Below, in pieces: positions 1 through 5,499 of a stretch of 26,878 nt of DNA. The stretch is from Erysipelotrichaceae bacterium (lineage in GTDB: Bacteria > Bacillota_I > Bacilli_A > Erysipelotrichales > Erysipelotrichaceae): contig DOUE01000005.1 in assembly GCA_003520745.1 (NCBI GenBank), positions 33,340 through 60,217 of the forward strand, given 5' to 3'. Every line of letters starts with the position of its first letter. Position 1 is the first letter of the stretch. The notes under the pieces were generated by a model. The model ran no database searches and was not told the origin of the DNA. It saw only the letters and a program-made list of their open reading frames with translations. A program made the position numbers and the translations under genes.

Positions 1-251
1 ACTTCGACCAACAACTTATGTTGACGCGGATACCGCGACCGTATTTTGAATTGACCGGCGAAATCCCCGATCTTCGCATCTTCCGTAAGGGTAACGACCA
101 AGCGCTGTACGCCCTCTTTCGTTACCGGTTGATTTTCAACAGTCTCGATCGGCTTGTCTTTCGCGTGCGCGACGACGAAAACCCCCATCGGATCAAGCAA
201 TAAGCCGACGGTTATAAGTAGCGATAGGAATCTGGTGATATAGTTTCTCAT
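1..251 (-). CDS. N-terminal part of a secreted protein (truncated by window edge)
   Basis: The reading frame opens with ATG at 251 and stays open to the window edge, giving about 83 residues. It begins with a classical export signal: MRNYITRF, then a hydrophobic stretch (LLITVGLLLDPMGVFVV), then AHA followed by KDKP, so signal peptidase I cleavage after AHA near residue 30 is likely. No lipobox cysteine is present, so I infer a secreted or envelope protein. The part after the signal (ending QHKLLVE) shows no domain I can name. The plus-strand frame over the same bases is its shadow. A TATAAT box ends only six bases before the ATG, and the best purine run (AGGA) is 12 bases upstream of it, further than usual. 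Confidence 0.7.
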   Translation of the reverse strand, partial: MRNYITRFLSLLITVGLLLDPMGVFVVAHAKDKPIETVENQPVTKEGVQRLVVTLTEDAKIGDFAGQFKIRSRYPRQHKLLVE

Positions 252-257
252 GTGCTC

Positions 258-285
258 ATTATATCCTATATCGCACATTTGAAAA
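258..285 (-). promoter_or_regulatory. Promoter of the secreted-protein gene, possibly leaderless
   Basis: A perfect TATAAT lies at 258-263 with a partial -35 (TTTTCA, 280-285) 16 bases upstream. The expected start point, about seven bases past the -10, falls on or next to the A of the ATG at 251, so the transcript may lack a leader. It sits just after the tRNA terminator, where a new promoter is needed. Confidence 0.5.
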
Positions 286-290
286 GTACA

Positions 291-320
291 TAAAAAATGA
301 AAAAAGACGCCGTAGCGTCT
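291..320 (-). terminator. Rho-independent terminator of the tRNA-Asn/tRNA-Glu unit
   Basis: On the minus strand AGACGC, loop TACG, GCGTCT form a perfect 6-bp stem (305-320). It is followed by a run of six T, then CAT and six more T after one A. It lies 12 bases past the CCA end of tRNA-Glu. Confidence 0.85.
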
Positions 321-332
321 CTTATTGCACAA

Positions 333-409
333 TGGTGACCCGTACGGGATTCGAACCCGTGGATGCTTGCGTGAAAGGCAAGTGAGTTAAACCGTTTCTC
401 CAACGGGCC
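333..409 (-). tRNA. tRNA-Glu (TTC)
   Basis: The minus strand folds as a full cloverleaf. Acceptor GGCCCGT pairs with ACGGGTC (one G-U), the anticodon stem CTTGC/GCAAG encloses loop CTTTCAC with anticodon TTC, and the T arm contains GGTTCGAATCC. Discriminator A and an encoded CCA (333-335) close the gene. It follows tRNA-Asn by one base and should be processed from the same short transcript. Confidence 0.95.
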
Positions 410-410
410 G

Positions 411-486
411 TGGCGCCTGAAACAGGACTCGAACCTGTGACCAACCGGTTAACAGCCGGTTGCTCTACCGACTGAGCTATTCAGGC
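411..486 (-). tRNA. tRNA-Asn (GTT)
   Basis: Acceptor GCCTGAA pairs with TTCAGGC. The anticodon stem ACCGG/CCGGT encloses CTGTTAA, anticodon GTT. The D arm (AGCTCAGTCGGTAGAGC) and T arm (GGTTCGAGTCC) are standard, and CCA is encoded (411-413). It is the first gene of the two-tRNA unit, about six bases after the predicted start point. Confidence 0.95.
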
Positions 487-498
487 AAGTGCTAATAA

Positions 499-527
499 AA
501 TATACCATAAACACTATCGTTTGGCAA
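499..527 (-). promoter_or_regulatory. Promoter of tRNA-Asn/tRNA-Glu
   Basis: TTGCCA (522-527), a 17-bp spacer and TATATT (499-504) preceded by TGG, an extended -10. Fourteen bases around the -10 are identical to those of the tRNA-Ile promoter at 2229. The -35 starts 19 bases past the MATE stop codon. Confidence 0.8.
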
Positions 528-545
528 GTACGGAATACACTTTTT

Positions 546-1946
546 TTACGAGATTTCCTCGTGGATTTCAAGGATGTCCGGACGCTCCATCGTAAGGTTT
601 TTGACCCACTTTTCCTTACGGATCAATGTATAGGCCAAGGTCAGTTTCAGGAAATCCGTGGACTGTCCGGCGATGTAGACCGCGAATACCGGCCACTTCG
701 TCAAGTACGTCGCAGCCGCGACAACCGGGATGTTCACCGTCCACATGAACACGGAATCCATGAAGAGGGTCGATTTGGTATCCCCGCCGGCACGCAGGAT
801 GAAGTAGCACTCGGCCGTCCCCATATAGATCCAAAACATGACCGACATGATCCGAAGCTGCGTGGAAGCGATCCAACGGCTTTCTTCACTGACGCGATAT
901 AAATATGGAACGAAGAAACTCGACGCGAACATCAACACCGCGAAGAACATCGCGAGAACGACGCTGAACCCCAGCATCTTGTACCCGTTGCTTCGCGCCT
1001 CATCCAGTTCGTTGGCGCCCAAGGGTTGGGAAATCATCACGGTGGTGGCTGCCGCCATCCCGCCGAAGAGAACGAAGAAGAGGTCCGCCGTCGACCCGGC
1101 GATCTGAAAGCCGACCAATACGGCGTCGCCGCGCGTACTGTAGAACTTGAACAAGGTCGCCATCCCGCTTGACCAGAAGATTTCGTTGGTGGTCAAAGGA
1201 AGCGCCTTGATGGTGATTGTCTTGACCAGGTATTTTTGAACCTTAAACAGATCGACGACTTTGGTGGAGAAAGGGAAATGCTTGTAGTTCATGACAACCA
1301 GTAAGATGACCATTTCAAGAAGACGTGCGATCAAGGTCGCCCAAGCGGCTCCGGCGACGCCAAGCGCAGGGAATCCGAACTTCCCGAAGATCAACATATA
1401 ATTGAAGACGGCGTTCGTCAAAACGGAAGCGACGCCGGCATACAGCGGAATCTTGGTTTGCCCGATCGAACGCATCGCCCCGCCCACGGCCATGGACATC
1501 GCCATCGGGATGAAGGTCAACGCGGCGATGCGCATATAGATGACGCCTTCATCGAGAATCGATGTCGTCTGCGTGAAGAATCCGAGGATCGCTTTTGGGA
1601 ACAGCAATCCCAACACGACGAAGGGAGCCATGACCAGATAGGCGCTCAAGATCGAATAACGAAACGACTGTTTCATGTGGTCGTCGTCCTTCGCGCCGTA
1701 GAACTGCGCGATGTAGATCGAAGCCGCCCCCAGGACACCGAAGGTACCGAAAATCGCGACCATGAAGAAACGGTTAGTCACGGCGACGCCGCTCAGCGAA
1801 GCATCCCCCAACTGACCGACCATGAGATTATCCAACAGGTTGACGGATGAAGTAATCAATTGCTGTAACATCAAAGGAATGGCAACCACCATTACTTTCT
1901 TATAAAACGCTTTGTTCCCGATAAACCGGGCAAATCGTAGAGACAT
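546..1946 (-). CDS. MATE-family multidrug/organic cation exporter
   Basis: This 466-residue polytopic membrane protein has the MATE layout of about twelve helices in two similar halves. It opens with MSLRFARFIGNKAFYKKV and then helix 1, VAIPLMLQQLITSSVNLLDNLMVG, with the family-typical Q-L and N-D-VG spacing. MATE proteins extrude cationic drugs or metabolites using a Na+ or H+ gradient; the substrate here cannot be read from sequence. I chose the ATG at 1946 because GGGGG lies about seven bases upstream and because the frame's earlier ATGs run back into the tRNA-Ala gene. It is a single-gene unit between two tRNA pairs with its own promoter. No terminator is visible after the TAA, so transcripts may run into the tRNA-Asn unit. 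Confidence 0.9.
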   Translation of the reverse strand: MSLRFARFIGNKAFYKKVMVVAIPLMLQQLITSSVNLLDNLMVGQLGDASLSGVAVTNRFFMVAIFGTFGVLGAASIYIAQFYGAKDDDHMKQSFRYSILSAYLVMAPFVVLGLLFPKAILGFFTQTTSILDEGVIYMRIAALTFIPMAMSMAVGGAMRSIGQTKIPLYAGVASVLTNAVFNYMLIFGKFGFPALGVAGAAWATLIARLLEMVILLVVMNYKHFPFSTKVVDLFKVQKYLVKTITIKALPLTTNEIFWSSGMATLFKFYSTRGDAVLVGFQIAGSTADLFFVLFGGMAAATTVMISQPLGANELDEARSNGYKMLGFSVVLAMFFAVLMFASSFFVPYLYRVSEESRWIASTQLRIMSVMFWIYMGTAECYFILRAGGDTKSTLFMDSVFMWTVNIPVVAAATYLTKWPVFAVYIAGQSTDFLKLTLAYTLIRKEKWVKNLTMERPDILEIHEEIS

Positions 1947-1968
1947 AACCAAACCCCCGTTCGTCTGC

Positions 1969-1997
1969 ATTGTATCGAAGAAACCCGACACATGCAA
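1969..1997 (-). promoter_or_regulatory. Promoter of the MATE gene
   Basis: TTGCAT (1992-1997), exactly 17 bases, TACAAT (1969-1974). It lies just past the tRNA-Ala terminator. The predicted 5' leader is only about 16 bases, barely covering the GGGGG ribosome binding site. Confidence 0.65.
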
Positions 1998-2001
1998 GAG
2001 T

Positions 2002-2024
2002 AAAAAAAAACGTCCTGCCGGACA
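2002..2024 (-). terminator. Terminator of the tRNA-Ile/tRNA-Ala unit
   Basis: On the minus strand TGTCC, loop GGCA, GGACG (one T-G pair) form a short stem, followed by nine consecutive T (2002-2010). It begins 13 bases past the CCA of tRNA-Ala. The stem is short, but the T tract is strong. Confidence 0.65.
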
Positions 2025-2037
2025 TTGGATTTTACAT

Positions 2038-2113
2038 TGGTGGAGCTTATCGGGATCGAACCGATGACCCCCTGCTTGCAAAGCAGGTGCTCTCCCAGCT
2101 GAGCTAAAACCCC
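2038..2113 (-). tRNA. tRNA-Ala (TGC)
   Basis: GGGGTTT pairs with AAGCTCC using two G-U pairs. The D arm is AGCTCAGCTGGGAGAGC. The anticodon stem CCTGC/GCAGG encloses TTTGCAA, anticodon TGC. The T arm has GGTTCGATCCC and CCA is encoded (2038-2040). It follows tRNA-Ile by 17 bases, the pair usually found in rRNA spacers, but no rRNA is present here. Confidence 0.95.
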
Positions 2114-2130
2114 ATGTATATTTAATTCGA

Positions 2131-2207
2131 TGGTGGGCCTGAATGGACTCGAACCAACGACCTCGCCCTTATCAGGGGCGCGCTCTAACCACCTGAGCTA
2201 CAGGCCC
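2131..2207 (-). tRNA. tRNA-Ile (GAT)
   Basis: GGGCCTG pairs perfectly with CAGGCCC. The anticodon stem CGCCC/GGGCG encloses CTGATAA, anticodon GAT. The T arm has GGTTCGAGTCC and CCA is encoded (2131-2133). It is the first gene of the Ile-Ala unit. Confidence 0.95.
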
Positions 2208-2228
2208 ATCCTCACCGAATGCCTATAA

Positions 2229-2257
2229 AATATACCATGATTGAGTTGGGGTGTCAA
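2229..2257 (-). promoter_or_regulatory. Promoter of tRNA-Ile/tRNA-Ala
   Basis: A consensus TTGACA (2252-2257), a 17-bp spacer and TATATT (2229-2234) with an upstream TGG extended -10. The first tRNA base is about 15 bases after the predicted start point. Confidence 0.85.
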
Positions 2258-2284
2258 CATAAAAGTACAGAAATAAAGGCTTCA

Positions 2285-2410
2285 TTACCGCTCCACACCT
2301 GCATTCAAATCATCTCGTTTGATCTTTAATTCAGCATCAACTTCGTCGTTTTCGAAAAGACTCGTAACGAACCGGTTTGCATGGATTTCGATAATATTAA
2401 CAATCCTCAC
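2285..2410 (-). CDS. Possible 41-residue small ORF of unknown function
   Basis: GTG at 2410, with AGAAAGG about nine bases upstream, opens a frame to TAA at 2285. The product is an unusually charged peptide (RIVNIIEIHANRF... ending NAGVER) with no motif I recognise. The frame is continuous with the upstream AAA ATPase gene, separated from it only by that gene's TGA stop and nine sense codons. It could be a real small gene, a lost C-terminal extension of the ATPase, or chance. It fills most of the 227-base gap between the ATPase and the tRNA-Ile gene; the rest holds the tRNA promoter. Confidence 0.25.
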   Translation of the reverse strand: MRIVNIIEIHANRFVTSLFENDEVDAELKIKRDDLNAGVER

Positions 2411-2434
2411 TGAATGTGCCTTTCTCTTAAATAT

Positions 2435-3757
2435 TCATTCTACGATCTGATGCTCATTTGCCAAAAGGGTCTCAAGCATATAGATCGGCAGGTAAACGAT
2501 GTTTCCTTCATCATTCTTGCCAATATTCTTCAAAGAGATTCGAAACGCTTTTGATGGTTTGTAATGTTTCACAAAGTTGCTAAATGAGATGGAATGGGTA
2601 TTTCCTGATGATTTGACTTCAACCGGCGTCATGTGTCCTTCGTAATAGATTATAAAATCAATCTCGGCATTGTTGTTGGGCTGATAATAGAAGCTTCGCT
2701 TGCCTGCTACATTTAACATCTGCGCCACAATACTCTCATAGATCGCACCTTTGTAGATGCCAAGTTCCCCAGTCAATAGATCTCGCACAACCCCCTCATT
2801 GAATTGTGAAATCAATAAGCCCGTATCCATCATATAAACTTTAAAGACTGCCAATTCAATGTTAGCTTCAAGTGGTTCCGTAACTTGATTCAGACGGTTC
2901 ACTTTGATGATGAGACCACTTTCTTCAAGCCAACGCAGACTGGATTCATAGTAACGGGCATTATACCCTTCTCGCACTATTTTATATTGGAACTTCTTAT
3001 TTTCCTTAGCAAGTTGAAGTGGAATGGACTCAAAACACTCTCGAGTTTTTATTCGATCGCTTCCGCTTGCATACTTCGCCATATCATTGGTGTAATCTTG
3101 AACGATTCTCCTTTGAACAGACAGGGCTTCCTTATAGGATTTGGTCTGGATAAATGTCTTTACAACCTCTGGCATTCCACCAATGACAACATAGTTTCTA
3201 AAGAACTCATTCATCTTCTGATGAAATGGTTCATTAAGTGGTTGAAGATTTTTACAAGTGTCGTTGATTCGCGTCAGCCAATCTTCGCCAATGCCTAATG
3301 CCCAGAGAAACTCGGTAAAAGTTAGCGGATTCATTTCCCATGTTTCAACATACCCTACCGGAAATGATGTTGTAGTGGCTATCGCGACTCCAAGCACACT
3401 ACCTGAGCAGATGATATCCGTGGGAAACTCTTCAGCCAAAAACTTTAGTGCTGTCAATGCATGAGAGCAAGCTTGGATTTCATCTAGAAACAACAAGGTG
3501 TTTGAATCGAAAGGAACATCCAGATATGAAAGTTGCAGATAGTCTAAAATCTCCTTCGGATTTCGAGTCCTACCAAACAAGTTGCTTAATTCAAGCTGTT
3601 TTTCGAAATTGATTTCAACAAGATACTTGTAATTTTTCTTTGCAAAATCTCGAATACTGTATGTTTTCCCCACTTGTCTTGCACCCTTTATGATAAGAGG
3701 CTTTTTGTTCTCAGAATTGTACCAAACTTGAAGTTTATCTTCAATGTGTCGTCTCAT
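2435..3757 (-). CDS. AAA-family ATPase with C-terminal DUF4143 domain
   Basis: This 440-residue protein has the AAA_14-DUF4143 architecture. The Walker A motif GARQVGKT is at residues 25-32 and the Walker B motif LLFLDEIQ at about 88-95. The C-terminal half has the DUF4143 signature DTGLLI and, near the end, EIDFI followed by PVEVK, the D...ExK pattern of a PD-(D/E)XK nuclease-like fold. Members of the family are common, patchily distributed and of unproven function. The ATG at 3757 is preceded by GGAGGTG seven bases upstream; the frame's earlier ATG would place the ribosome binding site inside the gene. The gene is visibly AT-richer than its neighbours and stands alone between the rpsI terminator and the tRNA-Ile unit, suggesting horizontal acquisition. 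Confidence 0.9.
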   Translation of the reverse strand: MRRHIEDKLQVWYNSENKKPLIIKGARQVGKTYSIRDFAKKNYKYLVEINFEKQLELSNLFGRTRNPKEILDYLQLSYLDVPFDSNTLLFLDEIQACSHALTALKFLAEEFPTDIICSGSVLGVAIATTTSFPVGYVETWEMNPLTFTEFLWALGIGEDWLTRINDTCKNLQPLNEPFHQKMNEFFRNYVVIGGMPEVVKTFIQTKSYKEALSVQRRIVQDYTNDMAKYASGSDRIKTRECFESIPLQLAKENKKFQYKIVREGYNARYYESSLRWLEESGLIIKVNRLNQVTEPLEANIELAVFKVYMMDTGLLISQFNEGVVRDLLTGELGIYKGAIYESIVAQMLNVAGKRSFYYQPNNNAEIDFIIYYEGHMTPVEVKSSGNTHSISFSNFVKHYKPSKAFRISLKNIGKNDEGNIVYLPIYMLETLLANEHQIVE

Positions 3758-3775
3758 ATTATCACCTCCGAACAA

Positions 3776-3804
3776 ACTATACGCTTATTTATAATTTTAT
3801 GCAA
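3776..3804 (-). promoter_or_regulatory. Candidate promoter of the AAA ATPase gene
   Basis: TTGCAT (3799-3804), a 17-bp spacer and TATAGT (3776-3781). The predicted start point, near 3769, leaves only about a dozen bases before the ATG, with GGAGG at the very 5' end. The surrounding DNA is AT-rich, so chance matches are more likely. Confidence 0.45.
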
Positions 3805-4079
3805 TATGCATATTTTAGGTAGTTTTTTATATGTATTTTGCATATTTTTACACTATTTGGAATTTTGCTCTTCTTCTCATGTCAGGTTGAATCTTCAGGA
3901 GTACAGTTTTAAAGGTCTGGATAGATTAGAAAACTCGTCAATATGAATGGATCTGCTTATCTTCGTTCATTAGTGCACTAGAAGTCCATACATCATATTC
4001 TACGAATTTTTTACTCATTCAGCAACTTATCCATTACGCTTTACGCAGGTTGTAACTCAATTCCCATCGTTTTAAACAC
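3805..4079 (+). other. AT-rich non-coding spacer
   Basis: No frame here has a ribosome binding site, usable length or recognisable product on either strand. The only structure I see is a 10-bp direct repeat (tgcatatttt at 3807-3816 and 3839-3848, 32 bases apart), just upstream of the candidate ATPase promoter. Confidence 0.5.
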
Positions 4080-4104
4080 AAAAAAGCCCCGATAGAACGG
4101 AGCT
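4080..4104 (-). terminator. Terminator of rplM-rpsI
   Basis: On the minus strand AGCTCCG, loop TTCTAT, CGGGGCT form a 7-bp stem with one T-G pair, directly followed by six T (4080-4085). It lies 26 bases past the rpsI stop. Confidence 0.9.
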
Positions 4105-4130
4105 CATTGTACAATTGAATGTAAAACCGA

Positions 4131-4538
4131 TTAACGTTTCGAGAACTGCGGAGCGCGACGTGCACCCTTCAATCCATACTTCTTACGTTCTTTACCACGC
4201 GAGTCGCGGGTAACGAATCCGGCGGCTTTCAGCTTCGGGCGGTAATCCGCGGAAGCTTCCATCAACGCACGGGTGATTCCGTGACGCATCGCACCGGATT
4301 GACCGGTATAACCGCCGCCTTGGACATTGATGTTGGCATCCATGCCGGCGAGGGTTCCCGTCAATTCGAGCGGGGAACGGACGACCATGCGCAATGTTTC
4401 CAACGGCAGGTATTCTTCCAACGACTTGCCGTTAACGGTGATGACACCGGTACCGGGGGTAAGGTAAACGCGAGCGACGGAGGTTTTACGACGTCCGGTT
4501 CCAAGATAAACAACTGCGGCTTTCTTTTTCGTGACCAT
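4131..4538 (-). CDS. rpsI: 30S ribosomal protein S9
   Basis: This 135-residue protein is S9, on the 30S head, whose C-terminal tail reaches the P-site tRNA anticodon. YLGTGRRKTSVARVYL at the N-terminus, GGGYTGQSGAMRHGITRAL in the middle, and the closing KYGLKGARRAPQFSKR are the S9 landmarks, including the conserved basic end FSKR. Length fits the family (about 130). AGGAGG precedes the ATG. It is second in the rplM-rpsI unit, 12 bases after rplM, and is followed by a strong terminator. Confidence 0.97.
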   Translation of the reverse strand: MVTKKKAAVVYLGTGRRKTSVARVYLTPGTGVITVNGKSLEEYLPLETLRMVVRSPLELTGTLAGMDANINVQGGGYTGQSGAMRHGITRALMEASADYRPKLKAAGFVTRDSRGKERKKYGLKGARRAPQFSKR

Positions 4539-4550
4539 GTCTTGTTCCTC

Positions 4551-4988
4551 CTATCCTTTGATCTTCAACTCAACGGGTTGTTGAGCGGCGTGCGGATGAT
4601 CCGGGCCTTTGTATACGAAGAGATGCATACGTTGACGATCACCCAGACGGGTGTGCGGCAACATTCCGTGAATCGCACGTTCGACCCATTCGATGGTGTA
4701 ACGTTCACGCATCGTCTTTAAAGAACGAACACGAAGACCGTCCTTCCATTGGGAATGGTTGTAATAATTCTTGGTTTCGTCTTTGTTTCCTGTGACGACG
4801 ATTTTGTCCGCGTTTACGACGATTACGAAATCACCTGTGTCCACGTTGGGGGTGAAGGTCGGACGGTGCTTGCCGCGCAAGACCGTTGCGACTTCACTCG
4901 CTAAGCGTCCAAGGGTGAGTCCGGTCGCGTCAACGACGAACCATTGACGTACGACTTCATTGGGTTTTGCCATAGTTGTTTGGCGCAT
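4551..4988 (-). CDS. rplM: 50S ribosomal protein L13
   Basis: This 145-residue protein is L13, an early-assembling 23S rRNA binder. Recognisable segments are VVDATGLTLGRLASEVATVLRGK, VDTGDFVIVVNADKI, RAIHGMLPHTRLG and LFVYKGPDHPHAAQQP. The ATG at 4988 is chosen because AGGAGG lies eleven bases upstream; a second ATG five codons in (MAKPNE) has no site of its own. That Shine-Dalgarno sits in a hairpin loop (4991-5010), hinting at translational control. L13 is known to repress its own mRNA in E. coli; whether it does so here is inference. Confidence 0.97.
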   Translation of the reverse strand: MRQTTMAKPNEVVRQWFVVDATGLTLGRLASEVATVLRGKHRPTFTPNVDTGDFVIVVNADKIVVTGNKDETKNYYNHSQWKDGLRVRSLKTMRERYTIEWVERAIHGMLPHTRLGDRQRMHLFVYKGPDHPHAAQQPVELKIKG

Positions 4989-4990
4989 AC

Positions 4991-5010
4991 TGGTTATTTC
5001 CTCCTAACCA
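4991..5010 (-). promoter_or_regulatory. Hairpin presenting the rplM Shine-Dalgarno in its loop
   Basis: On the mRNA TGGTTA and TAACCA form a perfect 6-bp stem around an 8-base loop, GGAGGAAA, that contains the Shine-Dalgarno core. It ends two bases before the rplM ATG. This can only be a translation-level element for rplM-rpsI. Confidence 0.5.
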
Positions 5011-5054
5011 AAAGTAGTTTCCGGGGCTACATTTGGCATAAAGTGCCATATACA

Positions 5055-5083
5055 ATAATATGCAACTTATGCCGTCTTGTCAA
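5055..5083 (-). promoter_or_regulatory. Promoter of rplM-rpsI
   Basis: A consensus TTGACA (5078-5083), a 17-bp spacer and TATTAT (5055-5060). The leader would be about 60 bases. A perfect 7-bp inverted repeat (ggcataa 5035-5041, ttatgcc 5067-5073) brackets the -10 and the start point and could be an operator. Confidence 0.8.
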
Positions 5084-5093
5084 GGGATTTCGC

Positions 5094-5117
5094 TTGACAC
5101 GGGGATTATGTTATACT
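5094..5117 (+). promoter_or_regulatory. Extended -10 promoter of the plus-strand orphan gene
   Basis: TATACT (5112-5117) is preceded by TGT, an extended -10. A perfect TTGACA (5094-5099) lies only 12 bases upstream, too close for normal use, so activity would rest on the extended -10. The predicted start point is about nine bases before the ATG. Confidence 0.4.
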
Positions 5118-5132
5118 TGAAGCGGTGATACC

Positions 5133-5486
5133 ATGGAAAGCGTCTATATTCCTGTCGAAGATGAATTGATGGTGGCGGAACTTTATGCTCCTGAAGGAAG
5201 CGGTCCGTTTCATACCTTGGTATGGATCGCCGACCCCTCGTCGTTTGAACCGCTGCCTGATTTTGAAGCCGTCTTACTGATCCGCCGACCGGTGGGTCAT
5301 CCCTTGTGGTTCGCGGGGATTTGCGACGAATTGCGGATCCAGGATTTCTATACTAAGCCTTGTACGTTGCGGGTCGACCTTCCGATCGTCCCCATGCGTT
5401 TTGTCCCGGATCATCCGTTTTCGATGATCGAAGGGATCTACGGAATCGATGTGAAGCGGTGTTTCCCGGGAAATGAACGTTCCTAG
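5133..5486 (+). CDS. Hypothetical protein, 117 residues, only plus-strand gene
   Basis: I do not recognise this protein. It is acidic and soluble-looking, without signal peptide or membrane segment. The first 35 residues (VEDELMVAELYAPEGSGPF, then HTLVWI) loosely resemble the opening strands of alpha/beta-hydrolases of the dienelactone type. There is no GxSxG nucleophile and the chain is too short, so hydrolase activity is unlikely. Support for its being real: an ATG with GCGGTGAT upstream, a promoter-like sequence, a sensible composition, and a stop 13 bases before the convergent PHP gene ends. The minus-strand frame inside it has no ribosome binding site. It separates the truA operon from rplM. 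Confidence 0.65.
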   Translation: MESVYIPVEDELMVAELYAPEGSGPFHTLVWIADPSSFEPLPDFEAVLLIRRPVGHPLWFAGICDELRIQDFYTKPCTLRVDLPIVPMRFVPDHPFSMIEGIYGIDVKRCFPGNERS

Positions 5487-5499
5487 AAGCATCGTTTTT

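Noticed and set aside
1947..2081. N-terminal extension of the MATE protein
   Set aside because: It runs into the tRNA-Ala gene and across its terminator; the ATG at 1946 has its own ribosome binding site and promoter.
2038..2207. Remnant of an rRNA operon around tRNA-Ile/tRNA-Ala
   Set aside because: No 16S or 23S sequence is visible on either side; the pair has its own promoter and terminator.
2435..2437. TGA read as tryptophan (Mycoplasma-type code) joining the ATPase to the downstream ORF
   Set aside because: TGA ends truA-adjacent genes in ATGA overlaps with correct lengths, and tryptophans are encoded by TGG.
3674..3946. Plus-strand frame of 90 codons across the ATPase start
   Set aside because: It overlaps the Walker A region of the ATPase and its ribosome binding site; cysteine- and phenylalanine-rich composition is typical of AT-rich noise.
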